Positions 1 through 5,110 of a stretch of DNA of 5,525 bases are shown one piece after another. The DNA is taken from positions 1 through 5,525 of the forward strand of contig JAFNVK010000074.1 in assembly GCA_017379815.1 (NCBI GenBank). The letters are read 5' to 3'. Position 1 is the stretch's first letter; the number at the start of each line of letters is the position of its first letter. Both the position numbers and the translations under genes were made by a program. The notes beneath the pieces were generated by a model. It was not told the DNA's origin and made no database searches. It worked only from the letters and a program-made list of their open reading frames with translations. This DNA comes from Clostridia bacterium. Lineage in GTDB: Bacteria; Bacillota; Clostridia; Oscillospirales; CAG-272.

Positions 1-736
1 GCAGAAAGGCGATCTCAAGAAGAAGCGTAAGCCCCAGCAAAAGATAGGTAGGGTGTGAGAAAAAGCCGAAAAGCGGAAGCCCCGCCGCGAGAAGCAGGAG
101 CAGCAGCTCCGGTACGCGAAGCAAAAGCGCAAGCCCGAAAAGGAGCAAAAGGATCATCGGAAGGCAAAGGGGCTGCAAAAGAGCGAAAAAGCCTGCCCCT
201 ATGCCAAAAAGCATGGACGCCCACGAAAAACGCCCCCTCTCCTTGTGCTCTCCCGCAGAGGTCCGAGGCTCCGGGAGCGCGCAAAAGCGCAGAAGTGCTC
301 GACCGGCGGCACTCTGCCCAATCAGCGCGCCCATCGGCGTTTCCAAATGCAAAAGAGGCAGGGAGGCAAGCAGGAAGGAAAGCGAAAGGACCGACCCAAA
401 GGAGATCGACGTGCCTTCGCCTACCGAGAGCAGGACCGCCGACACCGCTCCGTAAAAGGCGAAGAAGAGGGCGAAGGAGGAGGCAGACGTCAAAAGAAGA
501 CGTTTGCCGACGCCCAAGCAAAAGCGCTCGGCAAGGCCCTTGCGCGCGCAACGGGCGGAGACTCGGCCGAGAAAGCGATCCCCGTCAAAGAGCCGAAAAA
601 AGCATCCGCGCCCGAAGGCAGAGCCGATCCTCGGTGCACGCGTGCAAAGCCATCGCAGAATCGCGCTCTCGCCTACCGCACGCGCAAAGCGATCCGAAAG
701 CTCCTCCGCCCATTCCAGTATCCGACTGCCCTGCAT
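1..736 (-). CDS. N-terminal part of a polytopic membrane protein, O-antigen ligase/polymerase-like (partial)
   Basis: The frame starts at ATG 736-734 (MQGSRILEWAEELSDRF...) and stays open for 245 codons to the left edge, where the gene is cut. A GAGGTG ribosome binding site lies six bases before the ATG. Residues 1-78 are basic and amphipathic, so probably cytoplasmic. Hydrophobic segments follow at about 80-106, 112-130, 172-206 (perhaps two helices), 209-225 and 229-245. A charged linker near 143-170 separates the first two from the rest. A long basic N-terminus, two helices, a charged loop and then closely packed helices (such as RVPELLLLLLAAGLPLFGFF) is the layout I recall for clostridial O-antigen ligase family (Wzy_C) proteins, which join or polymerise lipid-linked surface glycans. 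The diagnostic large periplasmic loop would lie outside the window, so the function is inferred. Leucine and phenylalanine codons are often CTT, TTG and TTT, more T-rich than in the neighbours. It follows the trmD terminator by about 50 bases, with no clear promoter. Being a gene is near certain; the family is moderate. Confidence 0.72.
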   Translation of the reverse strand, partial: MQGSRILEWAEELSDRFARAVGESAILRWLCTRAPRIGSAFGRGCFFRLFDGDRFLGRVSARCARKGLAERFCLGVGKRLLLTSASSFALFFAFYGAVSAVLLSVGEGTSISFGSVLSLSFLLASLPLLHLETPMGALIGQSAAGRALLRFCALPEPRTSAGEHKERGRFSWASMLFGIGAGFFALLQPLCLPMILLLLFGLALLLRVPELLLLLLAAGLPLFGFFSHPTYLLLGLTLLLEIAFL

Positions 737-787
737 AACGCACCTCTCTTCTCTGCCCGAAGGGAGGCACGCGTCTTCCTTTTGCGC

Positions 788-836
788 AAAAAAAGGCCCC
801 TACGTCCTCCCGTTCTGCGGGAATTATGTAGGGGTC
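788..836 (-). terminator. Rho-independent terminator after trmD
   Basis: Read on the minus strand, CCCCTAC (834-828) pairs with GTAGGGG (803-797). An inner TCCCG/CGGGA stem closes a five-base loop (CAGAA). A run of seven T (794-788) follows directly after GGCC. The hairpin begins 14 bases past the trmD stop codon. The reverse direction has no good T-tract, so it should mainly stop leftward transcription from rimM-trmD. Confidence 0.88.
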
Positions 837-847
837 TATTGCTTTGG

Positions 848-1564
848 TTATTCGCTTTTTCCGTCCTCGGCAAGCAGATCGGGGCGCAGCCGCTCGGTCA
901 TCTCAAGCGCCTGCTCCTCGCGCCAGCGGTCAATATTGGCGTGGTGTCCCGAGATCAGCACGTCGGGCACCTTTACGCCGTGGAACTCATAAGGCCTCGT
1001 ATACTGCGGATATTCCAGAAGGCCCGAGGAGATGCTTTCCTTCTCGTAGCACTCGGCATCCGAAAGCACGCCGTCCACAAGGCGCGCCACGCAGTCGGTC
1101 AGAATGCAGGCAGGGATCTCGCCGCCCGTCAGCACGAAATCGCCGATAGAGATCTCCTCGTCCACGATCTCGTCCACGATGCGCCGATCCACGCCCTCGT
1201 AATGTCCGCAAAGCAGGATCAGATTGTCGTAGTCCCTCGCCAGCTCGGCCGCGCGCGCCTGCGTCAAAACCTTGCCCGTGGGGGAAAGATAGATCACGCG
1301 CCTCGCCTTGGGAGAAAAGCCCTCGCCTGCCTGCTCCTCAAGGATCGCCGTATAGCAGTTGTAGATGGGGGGTGCCATCATCAGCATCCCCTTGCCTCCG
1401 CCGTAGGGCGTATCGTCCACGCGGCGGTGCTTATCCTCGGAATAGTCGCGAATGTTGTGCGTCCGTACGCAGATCGCGCCGCTCTTCTGGGCGCGCCCGA
1501 TGATGCTCTCGCCAAGCACCGTCCCGACAAGATCGGGAAACAGGGTCATAATATCAAAGCGCAT
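848..1564 (-). CDS. trmD: tRNA (guanine37-N1)-methyltransferase TrmD
   Basis: TrmD transfers a methyl group from S-adenosylmethionine to N1 of G37, next to the anticodon of tRNAs reading CNN and some other codons, preventing +1 frameshifting. The 238-residue protein has the family landmarks in order: MRFDIMTLFPDL (1-12), DDTPYGGGKGMLMM (50-63), YLSPTGKVLTQ (92-102), LLCGHYEGVD (117-126), ISIGDFVLTGGEIPA (138-152), GLLEYPQYTRP (181-191) and SGHHANIDRWR (205-215). These build the SPOUT trefoil knot and the start of the C-terminal tRNA-binding domain. Length is normal, and Arg161 matches E. coli Arg154. The catalytic Asp169 position of E. coli aligns with Glu176 here. Two adjacent ATGs exist (1567 and 1564). 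I chose 1564 because MRFDIMTLFP aligns with known TrmD starts (B. subtilis MKIDFLTLFP) and lies eight bases after GGAG; 1567 is possible. The rimM stop and this start share one base, so translation is probably coupled. Confidence 0.97.
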   Translation of the reverse strand: MRFDIMTLFPDLVGTVLGESIIGRAQKSGAICVRTHNIRDYSEDKHRRVDDTPYGGGKGMLMMAPPIYNCYTAILEEQAGEGFSPKARRVIYLSPTGKVLTQARAAELARDYDNLILLCGHYEGVDRRIVDEIVDEEISIGDFVLTGGEIPACILTDCVARLVDGVLSDAECYEKESISSGLLEYPQYTRPYEFHGVKVPDVLISGHHANIDRWREEQALEMTERLRPDLLAEDGKSE

Positions 1565-2088
1565 CATACGTTCTCCGCTCCTCCGTCCAGAAGTCCCGGG
1601 ATCGGGCGGATGTAAACGGCGTCCTCCTCGATCCGCACCACGAATTCGGGCACGGCGGGCACCATGTAGTCTCCCGTTGCGGTGCGAACGACGTAGAGAT
1701 CGCGCGCGCCGCGGGTGTTGACGTCGCAAAGCTCGCCAAGGCGCTCTCCGCTGTCGGCGTGGCGCACCTCAAGACCGATCAGATCCACGATGAAGTGGTC
1801 GCCCTCCTCCAAGGGAAGCTCCTTCCGATCCGCATAGAGGACGGTTTCGCGCATGGCGTTGGCCTTTTCCTCCGTGTCCACGCCCTCAAGATCCATCAGA
1901 ACGAACTGACGGAAGACCGACGCGCTCTTGACGCGAATAGGGGCATAGCCCTCCCCGCGTGCGACCCACACCGTGGAAAGGCGGGCCAGAATCTCGGGCG
2001 AATCGCACCAGGACTCCAGCTTGACGGTTCCGCGGAAGCCGTGCACGTTGATCACCCTTCCGCATTCCAGATACTCTTTCTTTTTCAT
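1564..2088 (-). CDS. rimM: 16S rRNA processing protein RimM
   Basis: RimM is an assembly factor for the head of the 30S ribosomal subunit; it binds ribosomal protein S19 and helps 16S rRNA maturation. The 174-residue protein has the usual length (B. subtilis is about the same). The N-terminal beta-barrel begins with the signature ECGRVINVHGFRGTVKLE (8-25). The C-terminal PRC-barrel begins near GDHFIVDLIGLEV (96-108) and includes the typical YMVPAVPEFVVRIEE (141-155) and PGLLDG (164-169). The frame extends upstream to 2232, but that part lies beyond the predicted promoter. ATG at 2088 is preceded by AAAGGAA, and the family signature starts just after it, so this start is well supported. It is the first gene of its transcript, with trmD directly after it. 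In many Bacillota rimM instead follows rpsP and a KH-domain gene. Confidence 0.97.
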   Translation of the reverse strand: MKKKEYLECGRVINVHGFRGTVKLESWCDSPEILARLSTVWVARGEGYAPIRVKSASVFRQFVLMDLEGVDTEEKANAMRETVLYADRKELPLEEGDHFIVDLIGLEVRHADSGERLGELCDVNTRGARDLYVVRTATGDYMVPAVPEFVVRIEEDAVYIRPIPGLLDGGAENV

Positions 2089-2118
2089 ACGTTCCTTTCC
2101 GCACACGGCCGAGCCGAT

Positions 2119-2137
2119 GCGCAAGCATTCCTTGCTT
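2119..2137 (-). other. Small hairpin at the predicted 5' end of the rimM-trmD mRNA
   Basis: On the minus strand GCAAG (2135-2131) and CTTGC (2125-2121) form a five-base-pair stem with loop GAATG. The transcription start predicted from the -10 box falls at about 2133, so the stem would sit at the very 5' end of the mRNA. It could protect the transcript end, or the DNA palindrome could be a protein site. It is short and may be chance. Confidence 0.3.
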
Positions 2138-2139
2138 AT

Positions 2140-2168
2140 AGTATAGCATATCCGCGCGAAAAATGCAA
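2140..2168 (-). promoter_or_regulatory. Sigma-A-type promoter for rimM-trmD
   Basis: On the minus strand the -35 box TTGCAT (2168-2163) and the -10 box TATACT (2145-2140) are separated by 17 bases. Four of six and five of six positions match consensus. The predicted start near 2133 gives a leader of about 45 bases before the rimM ATG. The -35 sequence and spacing are the same as in the divergent yajC promoter. Confidence 0.8.
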
Positions 2169-2235
2169 GTTCTCCGCGCGTTTTTGTCCGAGCGTCGGCG
2201 TTTTTTTCTGCAAATCGGGGAAAAATCCGCATCGC

Positions 2236-2260
2236 GGGGAAAATATTTACAAATATCCCC
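2236..2260. promoter_or_regulatory. Imperfect palindrome abutting the yajC -35 box (UP element or operator candidate)
   Basis: GGGG (2236-2239) and CCCC (2257-2260) flank ATATTT-AC-AAATAT (2243-2256). The inner six-base arms are perfect inverted repeats around a two-base centre; a three-base AAA insert on the left makes the outer arms asymmetric. The last C touches the -35 box. The AT-rich core could be an alpha-subunit (UP) contact, or the symmetry could mark a repressor site. No family can be assigned from the sequence alone. Confidence 0.35.
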
Positions 2261-2289
2261 TTGCATATTCACAGAAAAAAGGGTATAAT
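2261..2289 (+). promoter_or_regulatory. Near-consensus sigma-A promoter for yajC
   Basis: A -35 box TTGCAT (2261-2266) and a perfect -10 box TATAAT (2284-2289) are separated by 17 bases, with AT-rich sequence upstream. The predicted start near 2296 leaves a leader of about 29 bases. That leader holds the ribosome binding site GGAGGA (2311-2316), so there is no room for a riboswitch. Expression is probably strong and constitutive unless the upstream palindrome binds a regulator. Confidence 0.9.
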
Positions 2290-2324
2290 GGTAGCATCTA
2301 TGCAAGTATTGGAGGAAATTATCT

Positions 2325-2651
2325 ATGCTCAACGTATTCGCTCTGGAAGCCGCCACCACCGGCGGAGGAGATCTGATGGGTCTTGGCACGCTGCTCCTGA
2401 TGGCCGTCGTGTTCGTGGCCTTCTATTTCTTTGCCATCCGTCCCCAGAAGAAGCAGGAGAAGGAGATCAACGCCATGCGCAACAGCCTGACCGTTGGTGA
2501 TGAGATCACCACCATTGGCGGCATCATCGGCAAGGTCGTCAGCATCAAGGAGGAGACCTGCGTGATCGAGACCTCCCGCGATCTCACCCGCATCCGCATC
2601 CTCAAGAGCGCCATCAGCCGCGTGGACGTCAAGGCCGAGGACGCAGATTGA
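2325..2651 (+). CDS. yajC: Preprotein translocase subunit YajC
   Basis: YajC is a small single-pass membrane protein that associates with SecDF and the SecYEG channel; it is an accessory of protein export. The 108-residue product has the family layout: a short N-terminus, one transmembrane helix at about 16-38 ending in the signature FYFFAIRPQKKQEKE (33-47), then a soluble domain containing VGDEITTIGGIIGKVVSIKEE (57-77). The basic stretch after the helix puts the C-terminal domain in the cytoplasm. GGAGGA lies nine bases before the ATG. The gene is first after its own promoter. secDF is not next to it in this window; instead it is followed by a YrzE-like membrane gene, as yrbF is by yrzE in B. 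subtilis. Length and motifs are normal. Confidence 0.96.
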   Translation: MLNVFALEAATTGGGDLMGLGTLLLMAVVFVAFYFFAIRPQKKQEKEINAMRNSLTVGDEITTIGGIIGKVVSIKEETCVIETSRDLTRIRILKSAISRVDVKAEDAD

Positions 2652-2674
2652 TCCTTCCCCACGCATAAACAGCA

Positions 2675-2724
2675 CTCCGTGTGAATAGGTTGTATCGGCA
2701 ACGCTTTTCACACGGAGGTTTTTT
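2675..2724 (+). terminator. Terminator-like hairpin after yajC that contains the next gene's ribosome binding site
   Basis: CTCCGTGTGAA (2675-2685) and TTCACACGGAG (2707-2717) form a perfect 11-base-pair stem. Its loop carries a minor GTTG/CAAC stem (2689-2692 with 2699-2702). G2718 and six T (2719-2724) follow directly, the form of an intrinsic terminator. The 3' arm also holds GGAGG (2714-2718), the ribosome binding site for the ATG at 2725, and the T-tract is its six-base spacer. When folded, most of the GGAGG is paired. It could be a partial terminator, an attenuator or a translational brake. No competing antiterminator helix is obvious. Confidence 0.8.
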
Positions 2725-3195
2725 ATGCAACGCTCAACACGCGCATCCGCCAAGACGGGAAGGAAACGAGCCGCCAAGCGCCAAACGGAGGAAACTCCGC
2801 GCCGCTTTTTGCGAGACAGCCTGAAGGCACTTTTGCTGACGGTGGGGCTTGGTGCGCTCCTTTTGCTCGTCGGCGCACTGGCGCTCTCCTTTTCGGCCGA
2901 TCCACTCTCGCTTATTCCCCCCACGGGGCTTCTGCTCTGTGCGCTCACCGCCTTTTTCGGCGGTGGGATCGCTATGCGCATCCACCGCACGGGGGCGCTG
3001 CTCTGCGGGCTGGAAAACGGCGCAGGTCTGCTTTTGCTGATGCTTCCCCTCTCCCTGCTCTTCCGAGGTGAGGCCTCGGGGTATTCCGCGCTGATCTCCT
3101 GCCTGTTGCACGTCGCGCTTTTGCTGCTCTCGGTGAGCGGAGCCTTTCTTCTGCGCCAACGGCCAAAGCGCCGCCATCCACGCAAGCGTGCATGA
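2725..3195 (+). CDS. TIGR04086/YrzE-like four-helix membrane protein of unknown function
   Basis: This 156-residue protein has four predicted membrane helices at about 34-57, 64-84, 90-113 and 121-143. Both tails are strongly basic (RTGRKRAAKRQ-type N-terminus; RQRPKRRHPRKRA C-terminus), so both ends should be cytoplasmic. A glycine-rich turn between helices 2 and 3 (FFGGGIAMRIHRTGALLCGL, 78-96 region) resembles the GGxxAGRxxxxxGxxxG pattern I recall from TIGR04086 (YrzE) proteins. That family is small, found in Bacillota and often sits beside yajC, as yrzE does in B. subtilis; position and topology both support the call. Its biochemical role is unknown; a link to Sec export is only suggested by the neighbour. 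The basic tails make it somewhat longer than the roughly 115-130 residues I expect. The only plausible start is ATG 2725, with GGAGG six bases upstream inside the hairpin described separately. No promoter of its own is visible, so it depends on read-through from yajC. Confidence 0.8.
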   Translation: MQRSTRASAKTGRKRAAKRQTEETPRRFLRDSLKALLLTVGLGALLLLVGALALSFSADPLSLIPPTGLLLCALTAFFGGGIAMRIHRTGALLCGLENGAGLLLLMLPLSLLFRGEASGYSALISCLLHVALLLLSVSGAFLLRQRPKRRHPRKRA

Positions 3196-3200
3196 TCCTT

Positions 3201-3244
3201 CGGGAGGCGTCTCAATCCTATCTCTTGAGACGCCCTCCCTTTTT
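3201..3244 (+). terminator. Rho-independent terminator after the YrzE-like gene
   Basis: GGCGTCTCAA (3206-3215) pairs with TTGAGACGCC (3225-3234), and a further GGGAG/CTCCC segment extends the stem past a one-base bulge. The loop is nine bases, and a T-rich tract TTTTTCTTTTC follows from 3240. It lies only six bases past the stop codon and separates the yajC unit from the ABC exporter genes. Confidence 0.93.
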
Positions 3245-3266
3245 CTTTTCTCCGCTTGTTTCAAAA

Positions 3267-3304
3267 TCATTCACAATTTGTTCATGCGATAAAACTATGA
3301 ATGA
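3267..3304. promoter_or_regulatory. Inverted repeats upstream of the ABC exporter genes (operator candidate)
   Basis: TCATTCA (3267-3273) and TGAATGA (3298-3304) are perfect inverted repeats whose centres are 31 bases apart, about three helical turns. Between them is a second small palindrome, ACAA-T-TTGT (3273-3281). The right arm falls where the -35 region would be. This could be a binding site for a local regulator such as MarR or TetR, common for drug exporters. No regulator gene is in the window and seven-base repeats can arise by chance. Confidence 0.35.
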
Positions 3305-3324
3305 AGAAAAAAAGGGAGTATAAT
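3297..3324 (+). promoter_or_regulatory. Promoter for the ABC exporter pair, good -10 and weak -35
   Basis: A perfect TATAAT (3319-3324) is followed by a leader of about 46 bases to the first ABC gene. No good -35 box is found 16-18 bases upstream; the best is ATGAAT (3297-3302, 16-base spacing). A strong -10 with a poor -35 fits a regulated promoter. The -10 lies just after a purine-rich stretch (AGAAAAAAAGGGAG). Confidence 0.65.
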
Positions 3325-3376
3325 AATAAGGTTAGGACGATTTTATCTGCAATTCGGAAAGGAATGCCTTGCTGAT

Positions 3377-5110
3377 ATGAAAAAGCTGCTCAAGTATCTC
3401 CGCCCCTACCGCAAGGAAACGGTGATCAGTCCGCTCTTCAAGCTTCTGGAGGCGATCTTTGATCTGCTCGTTCCGCTGGTGGTCAAGCGGATCATCGACG
3501 TTGGCATCGCCAACGCGGACAAGCCCTACGTGCTTGCCATGTGCCTCGTTCTCGTGGGCTTTGCCCTCGTGGGCCTTGGCTGCTCGCTGGTGGCACAGTA
3601 TTACGCGGCACGCGCCGCCGTGGGCTTCAGCACGCATCTGCGCCGCGATCTCTTTGCCCACATCCAACGCTTTTCCTATACCGACACCGACCGCATCGGC
3701 ACGGCCACGCTCATCACGCGCATGACCGCAGACGTCAATCAGGTGCAGTCGGGCGTCAATCTGACCCTGCGCCTGCTTTTGCGCTCCCCCATCATCGTGC
3801 TTGGCGCGCTCGTCATGGCACTTGCCGTACATCCGGGAAGCGCGTGGATCTTCCTTCTGATCATTCCCCTGCTTGCCGTGGTCATCTTTTCGATCATGCT
3901 CAAGAGCATTCCGCTCTACCGCGGCGTGCAGAGCAATCTCGACCGCGTCACCGCGCTGACCCGTGAGAATCTGACCGGCGCACGCGTGCTGCGCGCCTTC
4001 CGCAAGGAGGACGAGGAGATCGCCCGCTTCGGTGAGGCAAACGACGCACATAACCGCATCCAGAACCGCGTAGGCCGGATCTCCGCGCTGATGAACCCCC
4101 TGACGCTCGTTCTCGTGAACCTCGGCGTGATCCTGATCCTGCAAAGCGGCGCCCACACGGTCTACGAGGGCGGCATGACCCAGGGTGACGTGGTTGCCCT
4201 GACCAACTATATGGCACAGATCCTCGTGGAGCTGATCAAGCTGGCCAATACCGTCTTTACCGTCAACAAGGCGCTCGCCTCGGCACGCCGTATCAGCGAC
4301 GTCCTGGACGCCCCCATCAGTATGTCCGCTCCCGAAACGGGAGAAACGCCTACGGAGGATGGCGACGAGGTGCTTTCCTTCCGCAACGTTTCCATGCGCT
4401 ACACGGGTAGCGGTGAGCCCTCGCTTTCGGGCATCACCTTTTCCGCACGCCGCGGCGAAACGGTTGGCATCATCGGCTCGACCGGCTCGGGAAAAAGCAC
4501 CCTGGCCAATCTCATTCCCCGCTTTTACGATCCCGCAGAGGGAGAGGTGTACGTCCTTGGACAGGACGTGCGCGCGTATTCCCTTTCGGATCTGCGCGAC
4601 CGCATCGCCATCGTTCCCCAGAAGGCGACCCTCTTTTCGGGCACGGTACGCTCCAATCTCCTTTGGGGTAACCAGAAGGCCACCGACAAGGAGCTTTGGG
4701 AGGCACTTGAGCGCGCACAGGCCAAGAGCTTTGTGGAGGAAAAGGAGGGCGGACTTGACGCCCCCGTCTCGCAAAACGGCAAAAACCTTTCGGGCGGCCA
4801 GCGCCAGCGCCTGACCATTGCCCGCGCTCTCGTCCGCCGCGCCCCCATTCTCATTCTGGACGACAGCTCCTCCGCGCTGGATTACGCCACGGATGCCGCT
4901 CTGCGGCACGCCCTGCGCACGCTTCCCGATTCCCCCACCGTTCTGCTCATCTCGCAGCGCACCTCCTCCATTCGCCACGCGGACAAGATCCTGGTCCTTG
5001 AGGACGGCGAATGCGTGGGAATGGGCACGCACGACGAGCTTCTCACCACCTGCGAGGTCTACCGTGAGATCCATGAATCGCAATACAGACGGGAGGTGGA
5101 GAAGGCATGA
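3377..5110 (+). CDS. ABC exporter half-transporter (permease plus ATPase), degenerate-site subunit, BmrC/TM287-like
   Basis: This 577-residue type IV ABC exporter subunit probably pairs with the next gene product to pump small molecules, perhaps drugs or lipids, out of the cell; the substrate cannot be told. Residues 1-310 form the membrane domain, with helices near 16-40, 52-76, 131-152, 155-176, 238-260 and 270-295. The ATPase domain spans about 332-577: A-loop Tyr342, Walker A GSTGSGKST (367-375), Q-loop Gln415, signature LSGGQRQRL (471-479), Walker B ILILDD (491-496) and D-loop SALD (499-502). The residue after the Walker B Asp is Asp496, not the catalytic Glu, and the H-loop position is Gln527 (ISQRTSS), not His. 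Both changes are typical of the subunit carrying the degenerate site in heterodimeric exporters such as TM287/288 and BmrCD. The C-terminal YREIHESQY is also usual there. The ribosome binding site AAAGGA is 13 bases before the ATG, rather far. It overlaps the next gene by ATGA. Confidence 0.95.
   Translation: MKKLLKYLRPYRKETVISPLFKLLEAIFDLLVPLVVKRIIDVGIANADKPYVLAMCLVLVGFALVGLGCSLVAQYYAARAAVGFSTHLRRDLFAHIQRFSYTDTDRIGTATLITRMTADVNQVQSGVNLTLRLLLRSPIIVLGALVMALAVHPGSAWIFLLIIPLLAVVIFSIMLKSIPLYRGVQSNLDRVTALTRENLTGARVLRAFRKEDEEIARFGEANDAHNRIQNRVGRISALMNPLTLVLVNLGVILILQSGAHTVYEGGMTQGDVVALTNYMAQILVELIKLANTVFTVNKALASARRISDVLDAPISMSAPETGETPTEDGDEVLSFRNVSMRYTGSGEPSLSGITFSARRGETVGIIGSTGSGKSTLANLIPRFYDPAEGEVYVLGQDVRAYSLSDLRDRIAIVPQKATLFSGTVRSNLLWGNQKATDKELWEALERAQAKSFVEEKEGGLDAPVSQNGKNLSGGQRQRLTIARALVRRAPILILDDSSSALDYATDAALRHALRTLPDSPTVLLISQRTSSIRHADKILVLEDGECVGMGTHDELLTTCEVYREIHESQYRREVEKA

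Noticed and set aside
15..551. Minus-strand open frame of 178 codons
   Set aside because: It is out of frame with the hydrophobic membrane protein reading and has a scrambled, Arg-rich composition; it is a shadow.
55..738. Plus-strand open frame of 227 codons at the left end
   Set aside because: The product is almost all Arg, Lys, Ala, Ser and Pro with no ribosome binding site. The opposite strand carries a membrane protein frame with good start signals.
788..836. Possibility that the inverted repeat after trmD is a dispersed repeat or part of a mobile element
   Set aside because: It is immediately followed by a seven-base T run on the minus strand and sits right after a stop codon, which an ordinary terminator explains; no second copy is in the window.
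245..1615. Plus-strand open frame of 456 codons crossing the trmD region
   Set aside because: It runs antisense through trmD, its terminator and the membrane protein gene, which all have clear features on the minus strand.
1568..1729. N-terminal extension of the trmD frame up to 1729
   Set aside because: The extra 54 residues are Arg-rich, overlap the end of rimM, and TrmD proteins begin at the MRFDIMTLFP-type motif.
2089..2232. N-terminal extension of the rimM frame up to 2232
   Set aside because: It lies across and upstream of the predicted promoter, and RimM homologues start at the ATG at 2088, which has a proper ribosome binding site.
2319..3215. Minus-strand open frame of 298 codons opposite yajC and the YrzE-like gene
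   Set aside because: It covers two recognisable plus-strand genes plus the terminator between them, and its product shows no family motif.
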